Shown piece by piece: positions 1-6,520 of a stretch of DNA of 9,560 nt. Origin of the DNA: Planctomycetaceae bacterium (GTDB lineage: Bacteria; Planctomycetota; Planctomycetia; Planctomycetales; Planctomycetaceae); assembly GCA_020426125.1 (NCBI GenBank), contig JAGQQQ010000366.1, positions 1 to 9,560 on the forward strand, in the 5' to 3' direction. Position numbers and translations under genes: made by a program. Each line of letters starts with the position of its first letter. The stretch's first letter is position 1. The notes beneath the pieces are model-generated. The model saw only the letters and a program-made list of their open reading frames with translations, was not told the origin of the DNA and searched no databases.

Positions 1-95
1 GAATTCTCGCGGAGATTGAGAATCACGACGGTCGGTTCCGCCCCGGTCAAAAGGTGGGAATGGCTATCATCTTGCCAGATTCTGACCCAGAGTGA
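1..95 (+). CDS. 3' end of a probable HlyD/RND-type membrane fusion (periplasmic adaptor) protein, partial
   Basis: The frame read from position 3 is open from the window edge to a TGA at 93-95 and gives about 30 residues. They include ILAEIENHDGRFRPGQKVGM. The pattern AE(I/V)xNxDGRxRPG followed by a hydrophobic strand is typical of the last beta-barrel/membrane-proximal strands of HlyD or RND efflux adaptor proteins, where the usual form is close to 'aevpNpdgrLrPGm'. The other two plus frames look random here. The gene body lies outside the window, so no further domain can be checked. The assignment rests on one short motif, and another beta-rich protein with a similar turn is possible. The next gene starts 105 nt downstream on the same strand, too far to assume co-transcription. 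Confidence 0.55.
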   Translation, partial: ILAEIENHDGRFRPGQKVGMAIILPDSDPE

Positions 96-199
96 ATGTC
101 GGTGGGCCGCGCCTCGAATCGCGGTGTTCGCTGATCACGACGTCCGCTATGGTGGTTTGCGTCTGCCGTCTCGCATTTTGACTCCAACGGACCCGAAGC

Positions 200-1747
200 A
201 TGTATCAGGACGCCGTGTCCCATCATAAGACGATGGGCGACGTGGATGTCATTTACCACGATGGGGTTTACCATCTGTTCCATCTGGTCTTGCCGAACCA
301 CGATTTCATCGCCCATGCAATCAGCCGCGACGGCATCAACTGGAAGCGGATTGACAACGCAATCTTCATCGGCAATCCCGGAAAATGGGACGACCACATG
401 CTCTGGACGATGCATGTCACTCCCGATCCCTGGAAGCCGGGCCGCTGGCGAATGTTTTACACCGGGCTGTCACGCTGCGATGGGGGGAACATTCAGCGAG
501 TCGGCTGTGCGTACAGTGAAGACTTGATTCACTGGGAGAAGGCGCCCGACCGCTGGGAAGAGTGCCATGATGACAAGAAAAACTCTGGGGGGGAGTCTTC
601 GGAAAAACCCTGCCCGTTTCCGATTGAAGCGAAGGCTCCCCATTACGAAGCTTCTCTCGATGAGGGGCGGCACTGGATCAGTTTCCGGGATCCCTTTTTC
701 TTTCAGGAAGGGGAATATCGCTGCCTGTTGGTGGCAGCCCGTGTCCCGACGGGCCCGATCATTCGTCGCGGATGTGTCGCATTGTACGAGGAGAAGGAGC
801 CGTGTCATTTTGTGGAACGGCACGCGCTGCATCAACCCGGGCTTTACGACGACATCGAAGTCCCCAACCTCTTCAAATTTGGAGACCGCTACTATCTGGT
901 CGCCAGCATTCGGGAGGATGCCAAGGTTCGCTACTGGTACTCCGACAATGTCGACGGCCCCTGGGCCAACTTTTTTGACAACGTCTTGCTCCCCCAGGGG
1001 AACTACGCCGCTCGATTCTGCTTCGATGAGAAGGGGTTGCTCGTCTGGAATTTCTTCCACAGCGAGACCGATCGGACCGTCAAAAACCTGATGCCCCCCC
1101 CGAAGCGGATTGTGACGCGGGAAGACGGCCGTTTGGGAGCCGTCAGTTTCGAAGGATTCGACAAACTTGTCGAGTCGACGTGCCACTTTGACGATCTATT
1201 GCCGCTCAGTCCGCTGATGGACAACAAGCATGCGGAATGCCACGTCGACCGAGAGGCCCAAGAATTGCAACTGTCCTCGGAAGCGGGATTTGAAGGGTTT
1301 GTCGTCTCGGAGAAAGTCCGTTGCTTCCGACTTCGAGCGACACTCTCGCTGGACGGACTCGGAAAGTGCGGACTCCTGTTTCGCACCGACGCCGAGACCA
1401 CGAGCGGGTACCAAATTTCACTCGACCTTCAGAAGGGAATTGCGCAGTGCCGGGCTTGGGGTCGCAAGCCGCACGGAACTCGAGAGAATGCGTTCGATTT
1501 CAAGCCGCTCCAAGCCGGCTATTGGCAAAACTGCGGCGCCGACGATCTCGAATTCTCTCTCGTCGCGATGCAAAGTTACATCGAACTTTCCCTCGGCGGG
1601 TATGTCCTGCTCACCTTGTCGGATGAAACGTACACGTCTGGACGCGTGGGGCTGTATGTGGAATCTTCCTGCCTGAAAGTGAGTAATCTCAAACTAGAAC
1701 ACTTCCATCCCCCCCGCACCGCCGATTGGCCCGAACTCGAGACGTAA
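200..1747 (+). CDS. Glycoside hydrolase, GH32/GH43-like five-bladed beta-propeller with C-terminal beta-sandwich
   Basis: This 515-residue protein is a likely glycosidase. The N-terminal ~330 residues carry the signature order of clan GH-J/GH-F propellers. These are an early Asp after a Met (MGDVDVIYHDG, D14/D16), WDDHMLWTMHV (63-73), MFYTGL (85-90), a SEDLIHWEK strand (106-114), FRDP (162-165, D164) and IEVPNLF (219-225, E220). In GH32 enzymes the matching positions are the WMNDPNG nucleophile Asp, the RDP transition-state Asp and the EC(P) acid/base Glu. Residues ~340-502 form a probable beta-sandwich ending in TSGRVGLYVES (479-489), a pattern common to GH32 C-terminal domains. The ATG at 200 is the first after an in-frame TGA at 179, and the conserved fold begins almost at once, so the start is well constrained. 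There is no signal peptide, so it should act in the cytoplasm unless exported otherwise. Substrate cannot be told: the canonical fructan motif WMNDPNG is altered. Residues ~122-160 form a variable insert. Three G/C runs of seven or eight lie inside the gene. Confidence 0.85.
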   Translation: MYQDAVSHHKTMGDVDVIYHDGVYHLFHLVLPNHDFIAHAISRDGINWKRIDNAIFIGNPGKWDDHMLWTMHVTPDPWKPGRWRMFYTGLSRCDGGNIQRVGCAYSEDLIHWEKAPDRWEECHDDKKNSGGESSEKPCPFPIEAKAPHYEASLDEGRHWISFRDPFFFQEGEYRCLLVAARVPTGPIIRRGCVALYEEKEPCHFVERHALHQPGLYDDIEVPNLFKFGDRYYLVASIREDAKVRYWYSDNVDGPWANFFDNVLLPQGNYAARFCFDEKGLLVWNFFHSETDRTVKNLMPPPKRIVTREDGRLGAVSFEGFDKLVESTCHFDDLLPLSPLMDNKHAECHVDREAQELQLSSEAGFEGFVVSEKVRCFRLRATLSLDGLGKCGLLFRTDAETTSGYQISLDLQKGIAQCRAWGRKPHGTRENAFDFKPLQAGYWQNCGADDLEFSLVAMQSYIELSLGGYVLLTLSDETYTSGRVGLYVESSCLKVSNLKLEHFHPPRTADWPELET

Positions 1748-1778
1748 ACGGTCTTTTCCATGCGTTTTGAGAATTTCT

Positions 1779-1811
1779 CGCGAATTGAAAATCTCGTTTC
1801 ACAATCTCGCG
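1779..1811 (+). terminator. Imperfect hairpin downstream of the glycoside hydrolase gene, possible terminator or attenuator
   Basis: CGCGAATTG (1779-1787) is complementary to CAAT plus TCGCG (1802-1805 and 1807-1811), with C1806 bulged. AAA (1788-1790) can also pair with TTT (1797-1799). The hairpin starts about 30 nt after the glycoside hydrolase stop codon, a reasonable place for a 3' end. It lacks a downstream T-run, so it is not a classical Rho-independent terminator. Confidence 0.35.
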
Positions 1812-1832
1812 CAGGGAATACGTACTTTCAAT

Positions 1833-1862
1833 GCGAGCGGGAGGCGTAAGCCCCCTGTGTCT
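1833..1862. repeat. GC-rich imperfect inverted repeat, candidate dispersed intergenic repeat
   Basis: The core GGAGGC-GTAA-GCCCCC is a 6+6 inverted repeat with one mismatch around a GTAA loop, flanked by GCGAGCG on the left and CTGTGTC on the right. It sits in the 181-nt gap between the glycoside hydrolase and the small exported protein. Its base composition is distinctly more GC-rich than the gap around it. From memory, short hairpins of the 'ggaggcgtaagcccccg' kind recur between genes in planctomycete genomes. I see only one copy in this window, so its repeat status is inferred. Confidence 0.4.
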
Positions 1863-1928
1863 TCCGAGCCACGACCCAAGAGTCGCTGTCGGATTGTCAA
1901 GATTCAACGATTGAGTGCCCCAACCATT

Positions 1929-2627
1929 ATGAACCGTTTTTTGTGCCTCTTCGTGTGGACATGTACCATTCTCGCTGTCACGGACACTGTCGCATTCGCA
2001 CAAGGTCAGGGGCGAGCCGCCGTCTTGAAGTTGGAAAAGGCCGCCTTGGAGGAACGGCTGGCCGAAATCGAATTGGAATTGGATCGACTCTGGGCAGGTG
2101 ATGGCATCGAATTTCTGGGGATGTCGCTGGTTCCATTCTCGGAAGAACTGGCGAAGAAGTACGAGTTGCCTGACCTGCCGTTTCGTGGTCCGTTTATCAC
2201 CCATCCCCCCAATGACGGTGTCTTTCTCGAAAACACGGCTCCGCAGGAAGGCTGCGTCCTCTTATTCGTTGAACACCCCGCAAAAGCGTTCGCGTTCAAC
2301 GAAAACCGCTCTCCTCGCCATACGCCCAAAACGGTCCGCCAGTTTCTCCAGGGGGTCAATGCCTGCACGATTACTCCCGACATGTACAGCCGGATTTGGG
2401 AGACCATGATCAGTAAAGCCCGCGAGCGGGCCGTTGAGGCGGAGGATCAAAGTGAGGAGCAGAAACGCTGGCTCAAAGTTGCAGCGGCGACCATGCCCGA
2501 CGGAGACGTTGGCAAGTATGTCTGCCGGGTGGTTTATTACGACGCCAAAATCAATGGCACGATGACCACCTATCTTCGACTCACCGAATCGGACTTGAAG
2601 CGACTTGACGAGTTGCTCGCGGAGTAA
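1929..2627 (+). CDS. Small exported protein of unknown function, with signal peptide and coiled coil
   Basis: I do not recognise a family. The ATG at 1929 gives 232 residues and starts directly with a signal peptide: MNRF, a hydrophobic core at 4-17, and an AFA|Q cleavage site after residue 24. The frame stays open back to 1767, but those extra 54 residues are basic, low in hydrophobicity and contain the GC-rich repeat. The start at 1929 is therefore preferred even though no good ribosome binding site is visible. After the signal peptide, residues 30-55 form a charged heptad-like helix (LEKAALEERLAEIELELDRL). Residues 62-90 (FLGMSLVPFSEELAKKYELP) resemble the entry strand of HtrA-type PDZ domains, but no complete PDZ domain can be traced. 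Residues 150-185 are helical and charged, and the C-terminus ends in a YYDAKING strand and a helix. It probably acts in the periplasm. Its neighbours give no hint of function. Confidence 0.75.
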   Translation: MNRFLCLFVWTCTILAVTDTVAFAQGQGRAAVLKLEKAALEERLAEIELELDRLWAGDGIEFLGMSLVPFSEELAKKYELPDLPFRGPFITHPPNDGVFLENTAPQEGCVLLFVEHPAKAFAFNENRSPRHTPKTVRQFLQGVNACTITPDMYSRIWETMISKARERAVEAEDQSEEQKRWLKVAAATMPDGDVGKYVCRVVYYDAKINGTMTTYLRLTESDLKRLDELLAE

Positions 2628-2630
2628 GTC

Positions 2631-2717
2631 TCGCCGCCTGTCGGGCTTGCGGCGAAACGTTCTGCAATAGCGGGGCTGTCCAAAAAAGAAAGCGGCGACG
2701 AGTCGCCGCACTCCAAA
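2631..2717. repeat. Paired GC-rich hairpins between convergent genes (candidate dispersed repeat / bidirectional terminator)
   Basis: Hairpin 1 is TCGCCGC (2631-2637) with GCGGCGA (2649-2655) around an 11-nt loop. Hairpin 2 is GCGGCGAC (2692-2699) with GTCGCCGC (2702-2709), a perfect 8+8 inverted repeat around GA. The same heptamer occurs four times, twice in each orientation, so alternative pairings between the hairpins are possible. The block begins three nt after the stop codon of the plus-strand gene and ends 16 nt before the 3' end of the minus-strand gene. This fits transcription termination from both sides. An A-run and T-poor context mean it is not a simple intrinsic terminator. From memory, the segment around hairpin 2 (AAAGCGGCGACGAGTCGCCG and onward into CACTCCAAAG) resembles a repeat frequent in planctomycete genomes. 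Confidence 0.6.
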
Positions 2718-2733
2718 GAGATGTCGGCACGGC

Positions 2734-3996
2734 CTATTGCGATGCGGACTGCCAACTGAACGCCGTCAAGGCATTCAGCTCTCGGACAAACAACTGGCTC
2801 CCACTGATTGCCAGGTGAGCCCATGTCTCGTCTTCGCTGATTGTCCGCTCGTCCAGAAGTTCGAACTCGTCCGGGTTGGCCTTGATGAGCAAAAGGACCC
2901 CGCGTTCATCCAGCGCCAGGATCTGATCGCCCTGGGCGATGAGGCTGCAATATTTCCCGTAGGTTCGTGAGGTCCACTTCCGTTCCCCAGTGGAGAGGTC
3001 GATACAGCAAAACCGTTGATTTTGCAGATGCAGGTAGGCGTGGCCATCGATGACGACGGGAGTCGACATGTACGCTTTGGCCGTTTCCGTCCAGGCTTCC
3101 TCAACGGAATAGGACTCCCCCTCACGGCTGGTCTGATACAGCCAGGACTGGTTCTGGTACGAGCTGGTAAAGATGCCATCGCCGAATGGAACCGGCGTCA
3201 GAATGTTCATTCCGCGAAAACTGGGGACCACCTGCTCCCAGAGAACTTTTCCGCTCTCCGGATGGACCCCCGCAAGCTTTTGCCGGGTCTGGACCACCAT
3301 TTGATCCTGACCTGACAGCGTTGTTCGAATGGGAGATGAGAAGGCGCTTCCCATCATCCCACCGTCATCTTCCAAGGTCCGCCAGACCATCTCGCCGGTC
3401 TGCTTGTTGAGCTTGACGAAAGACGCCCCTGCTTGCACGTAAACAAAATCCCCCACGACGAGCGGAGAACTCACAAAGCCAAACGAAGGTGGAGCCGTTT
3501 CCAAATTCTCGACAAAATCGACTCGCCATTTTTCCTGGCCAGTCTCCGCATCCAGAGAAACGAGAACATCCCGCATCCCGGCCACGAACAGGCTCTTTCC
3601 GTCGTACGCGGGAGTCGCGCGAATCCAACTCCCATTTGATGCAGCAAAGAAGGGGACCGAAATCGCTCCAGGCCATTCGGTCCGCCAAAGTTGTTCTCCC
3701 GTCATTCGGTCGAACGCATAGACAACCTCGGTTTCTTTGTCTTCTGTGCCGGTCACGAAGACCGCTTTCTCGGACACGACCGGTCCAGAATAGCTTGGAG
3801 GAAGTTCCACACGCCAAGCCTGAGTCAGGACATCGTCCCCGAGAGATTGGGGCCAAACGGTTCCGGAAACGATGCCGTCCCGAGTCGGGCCACGCCACTG
3901 ATTCCAAAGCAGGGTCTGTTCTTCCGCAAGAGCGGATAGCGATCCTCCGCTCACCAGTGCCCACCCCATCAACATGGCAAAAGAAAGATGCCGCAT
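2734..3996 (-). CDS. Exported PQQ-like beta-propeller repeat protein (BamB-like fold)
   Basis: This 420-residue protein has a signal peptide (hydrophobic core ~5-22, ALA|E cleavage after residue 24), followed at once by WNQWRGP (31-37), a motif typical of planctomycete PQQ-propeller proteins. At least five propeller-blade motifs of the form (L/F)DxxTGxxxW are visible: AFDRMTGEQLW (94-104), SLDAETGQEKW (147-157), KLNKQTGEMVW (195-205), GVHPESGKVLW (243-253) and CIDLSTGERKW (331-341). This predicts a six- to eight-bladed propeller in the periplasm. The length matches BamB-like proteins, but there is no lipobox, and planctomycetes have many such paralogues, so a BamB role in outer membrane protein assembly should not be assumed. 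No PQQ-enzyme active-site residues are recognisable, so catalysis is unlikely. The ATG at 3996 is preceded by a GGGGA stretch at a usable distance. The TPR gene lies 133 nt upstream on the same strand. Confidence 0.88.
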   Translation of the reverse strand: MRHLSFAMLMGWALVSGGSLSALAEEQTLLWNQWRGPTRDGIVSGTVWPQSLGDDVLTQAWRVELPPSYSGPVVSEKAVFVTGTEDKETEVVYAFDRMTGEQLWRTEWPGAISVPFFAASNGSWIRATPAYDGKSLFVAGMRDVLVSLDAETGQEKWRVDFVENLETAPPSFGFVSSPLVVGDFVYVQAGASFVKLNKQTGEMVWRTLEDDGGMMGSAFSSPIRTTLSGQDQMVVQTRQKLAGVHPESGKVLWEQVVPSFRGMNILTPVPFGDGIFTSSYQNQSWLYQTSREGESYSVEEAWTETAKAYMSTPVVIDGHAYLHLQNQRFCCIDLSTGERKWTSRTYGKYCSLIAQGDQILALDERGVLLLIKANPDEFELLDERTISEDETWAHLAISGSQLFVRELNALTAFSWQSASQ

Positions 3997-4129
3997 TTCG
4001 TATCCCCGTCACCAGATTCCAAAAACAGAATTCCGACGGGGAATATAGACGCTGTTGTCTGTCCTTCCATCAAAACTTTGGACAGGGGATCGTCTTCGGT
4101 CTCGGCGACTGAAGGATCGTTCGCTTGGA

Positions 4130-6364
4130 TTATTCGCTTCCGGGGATAATCATCGGCATGCCGGCGTTCTGGCTGCCGTGGTACGGGGGGGGCGTGACAC
4201 CGCTCCCAGATGGGAAACTCGCCGATGCGGGATTGCCGCCGTAGTAGGGGCTGGGTGGCGACGGTTGTCCCCCGTTTGGGGCATTCAGATCCAATGTACT
4301 GCGGTCGTTGGGGCGATAGGGAGGGGGCTCAACGTATTGTCCGGTATTCGGTTCAACCGGTCGCAATGTGGTCGTGTCGCGTTGCAGGGGAGACCGGGGG
4401 CCACTTTGTCCGGACGGCTGAGTCCCGAAATCCTGCGGACGGGACATCGGATAGGGGGACTGTCCGTTTGCCGGAGGCGGCGTGTACGTCGTTCCCGCCG
4501 CTGGGGAGACCATGTTGTTCATTTGCCCCTGCCCCCAGACCTGCTGAACCGCCTGATTCAACTGTCGAGTGGATTCTTGCCGTTGCAATTCAAACTGTTG
4601 CATTCCGGGATCCATGTGAGAAGCCGCTGGAACACCGCTATTCTGAAGTGTTTGGGTATCGTACCGGGAAGCGGTCCCAAACTGCTGTTGAGAAAAGCCG
4701 GGAGTCGGCATTCCACCAGGAGTCTGCCCCATGTTGCTACCAGGTGCCGGCGTGGGCTGCGGCACGGGATCATAGGCTTTCCGCAGATCGAGCGGTTCCA
4801 GATCGGTGGGGAGCATTCGTTTAGGCTGGGGAGCGGAGTCGCCATTCCAGTAGGATTGGGCACCAGGAGCGGAAACCGTTGGGCTCCCCGAAACATTCGG
4901 GAACATTCCGCCGGGACCGATCCCCATTCCCAGCATTGCGGCCGACTGGCTCGCGGCGGTGATATCAGCCTGTTGTCCCGAATAGGGGAGAGAATGTCGA
5001 CCGTCTCCCGGAAGGTTAGACCGGGGGTTGGCTGGTGAGACCGAAAGATCGGGAGGAACGAGGCTCGAACGAGGTGAAGTGACACTTCCCTGATAGGCTG
5101 TTTGATGGTTTGGTCTCCCATGAGGAGATGGGAGAGGGGAAAGTGCGGTTGGATCCGTTCCGACCCAGGGAGGTGGCGACGCCTCGTTCGCCAGAGTTTC
5201 GTTTTTCGGGTGGCTCGTTGGAGGTCCCGACACGTCCTCGCGAGCGACGGGGTTTCCATGCCATGGACCCGAATTGCCGGACGGAGTCAACGGGGTTTCA
5301 TAACCGACCTGCACAGAGCGTCCGGAAGGCTCCATTGCCCAGGCGGGGTCAGCCGTTCCTTGAGGCATGGGTTGTAATTGTCCCGTCTGGTGGTCGACCA
5401 CCACGGGGCCATTGAAGGTTCGTTGATACCGCTCTCGATCAATCGCCGCAAGTTGCTCGCGGAGGTTTTGATGTTGGCTGGCAACATCGACCGGAGCCCG
5501 ATTGGCCATCGACTGCGGTTCCTGTACCGGGGACTCCTGCCGCCTTTGCTGTTCGATACGACGTTGGATGTCATCCTTGAGTTCCTGTGTACGATCCTTC
5601 TTCTGGGGCATCAACTTCTCGAAGATCGAATCCGACGATTCGTTCGTCGCCACAGACTCTCCGATTTGAGGGAGCGGTTGGCTTTGAGGGGAATTCTCGG
5701 CAAGGGCCTTGTCGATTTCCTGAGGTGACAAAACCTGAGAGTACATCTCAGTGGCCGCGGACGTTCGTCCCTGCCTGGCATAGACATCACCCAGGTGACG
5801 AATCGCGTTTCGATTCTGCGGGTTGGCTTGCAAAGCGGATTGGAGAGATTTCTCCGCATCCATCAGGCGGTTCTGACTCAAGTACGAGAATCCCAGATCC
5901 CCCAGAATGTTGGAGTCGTTCGGGGACTGAGCCAGCGCTTGGTGGTAGTGTCGCTCCGCCGATTGGTAATCCTCGCTCAGGTCCGAGACGATTGCGAGTC
6001 CATGATGGGCTCGACCATTTTGCGGCTGTTGGCGGACGATTTCCTCAAAATTCATCCGGGCTTTCGCGAGATGATAGGGTTGCTTGTCCCCTTGAAAGGC
6101 ACCGAGTTCCTCCTGGCCTTCGGACAGCAAATGCGAGATTGTGTCCGCCGGAATCGACGCGATCGGATTCCCGTTCAACGTCTGTGGTGAGGTGGATCGT
6201 GACGCTTCTTGCAGCTGTGATGGCTGAGGCAGCCCCCCAGATTCTTGGGTGGATGCCAGCGCATGCGTGTCCGGGGATTTCTTCGACCACGACAAGTGGT
6301 CCATCGATTGGCAGCCCGCGTGCGTCAGGAGACAACACACCGACAGGATCATGACTCGTTTCAT
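4130..6364 (-). CDS. TPR-repeat probable lipoprotein with long Pro/Gln/Ser-rich disordered tail
   Basis: With the ATG at 6364 the product has 744 residues. It begins MKRVMILSVCCLLTHAGC, a lipoprotein-like signal with C18 as the probable lipidated cysteine. The lipobox HAGC is non-standard because His replaces the usual Leu at -3. Residues ~83-218 contain about four TPR units in 34-residue register: ~83-116, 117-150 (HHGLAIVSDLSEDYQSAERH), 151-184 and 185-218 (IRHLGDVYARQGRTSAATEM). A charged helix follows at ~255-280, then another helix near 299-316. The remaining ~420 residues are low in complexity, rich in Pro, Gln, Ser, Gly and Asn, and include PPPY at 680-683 and 725-728. The TPR part should bind a protein partner at the cell envelope; the partner is unknown. 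The longer reading from 6418 would bury the signal peptide, so I reject it. The gene is upstream of, and on the same strand as, the propeller gene. Long open frames on the opposite strand are by-products of the Pro/Gly-rich codons. Confidence 0.85.
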   Translation of the reverse strand: MKRVMILSVCCLLTHAGCQSMDHLSWSKKSPDTHALASTQESGGLPQPSQLQEASRSTSPQTLNGNPIASIPADTISHLLSEGQEELGAFQGDKQPYHLAKARMNFEEIVRQQPQNGRAHHGLAIVSDLSEDYQSAERHYHQALAQSPNDSNILGDLGFSYLSQNRLMDAEKSLQSALQANPQNRNAIRHLGDVYARQGRTSAATEMYSQVLSPQEIDKALAENSPQSQPLPQIGESVATNESSDSIFEKLMPQKKDRTQELKDDIQRRIEQQRRQESPVQEPQSMANRAPVDVASQHQNLREQLAAIDRERYQRTFNGPVVVDHQTGQLQPMPQGTADPAWAMEPSGRSVQVGYETPLTPSGNSGPWHGNPVAREDVSGPPTSHPKNETLANEASPPPWVGTDPTALSPLPSPHGRPNHQTAYQGSVTSPRSSLVPPDLSVSPANPRSNLPGDGRHSLPYSGQQADITAASQSAAMLGMGIGPGGMFPNVSGSPTVSAPGAQSYWNGDSAPQPKRMLPTDLEPLDLRKAYDPVPQPTPAPGSNMGQTPGGMPTPGFSQQQFGTASRYDTQTLQNSGVPAASHMDPGMQQFELQRQESTRQLNQAVQQVWGQGQMNNMVSPAAGTTYTPPPANGQSPYPMSRPQDFGTQPSGQSGPRSPLQRDTTTLRPVEPNTGQYVEPPPYRPNDRSTLDLNAPNGGQPSPPSPYYGGNPASASFPSGSGVTPPPYHGSQNAGMPMIIPGSE

Positions 6365-6370
6365 GGGCGA

Positions 6371-6374
6371 CCTC
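6371..6374 (-). promoter_or_regulatory. Ribosome binding site for the TPR lipoprotein gene
   Basis: On the minus strand GAGG (plus-strand CCTC) lies six nt before the ATG at 6364. It is one of the few clear Shine-Dalgarno sequences in the window. Together with the signal peptide that follows, it selects this ATG over the upstream in-frame ATG at 6418. Confidence 0.55.
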
Positions 6375-6418
6375 GGCGGTGCCATCGGCGAATAGGAACC
6401 GACACCGATCGACAACAT

Positions 6419-6433
6419 CCTGTTGCGAACAGG
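6419..6433. promoter_or_regulatory. Perfect 6+6 inverted repeat upstream of the TPR gene
   Basis: CCTGTT-GCG-AACAGG is a perfect inverted repeat with a 3-nt spacer, centred about 60 nt before the TPR start codon. It could be a protein-binding operator or a small hairpin in the 5' untranslated RNA. Function is inferred from position and symmetry only. Confidence 0.3.
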
Positions 6434-6449
6434 TGAAGGGTGAGGACTG

Positions 6450-6520
6450 GGGAAAGGAAAAAAATGGGGAGGCTCAAGACGGGGTCCCGTCCGTCGCCAA
6501 TTGGAATTGGGAAAGGAAAA
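6450..6520. repeat. Two direct copies of GGGAAAGGAAAA, 59 nt apart
   Basis: The 12-mer GGGAAAGGAAAA occurs at 6450-6461 and 6509-6520. The region is strongly purine-rich on the plus strand and pyrimidine-rich on the strand that codes for the TPR gene. The second copy overlaps CCAATTGGAATTGG (6497-6510), which contains a CCAATTGG palindrome. The two copies could be binding sites in the control region, or simple-sequence drift. Confidence 0.4.

Noticed and set aside
470..1186. 238-residue minus-strand open frame opposite the glycoside hydrolase
   Set aside because: It overlaps the conserved propeller motifs of the plus-strand gene and encodes nothing recognisable.
1767..1928. 54-residue N-terminal extension of the small exported protein
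   Set aside because: It would bury a good signal peptide and translate through a GC-rich repeat; the ATG at 1929 is the better start.
4030..4060. TATATT-like -10 box on the minus strand upstream of the propeller gene
   Set aside because: No acceptable -35 box lies at 16-18 nt; a lone hexamer is expected by chance.
4059..4085. CTGTCC/GGACAG inverted repeat with a 15-nt loop between the TPR and propeller genes
   Set aside because: Only six base pairs with a long loop and no T-run; not enough to call a terminator or operator.
3489..4112. 207-residue plus-strand open frame opposite the propeller gene
   Set aside because: It is antisense to the PQQ-repeat protein, has no domain, and runs past that gene's signal peptide region.
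4055..5038. 327-residue plus-strand open frame opposite the TPR gene tail
   Set aside because: It is antisense to a Pro/Gly/Gln-rich coding region, where the complementary frame lacks stops by composition. Its product is Arg/Gly/Ser-rich with no domain, and the minus-strand frame has a signal peptide and TPRs.
5587..6354. 255-residue plus-strand open frame opposite the TPR domain
   Set aside because: It is antisense to clear TPR repeats; the product is Arg/Pro/Ser-rich and has no family features.
6365..6418. 18-residue N-terminal extension of the TPR protein from the ATG at 6418
   Set aside because: A GAGG site six nt before the ATG at 6364 and the signal peptide starting there favour the shorter form.
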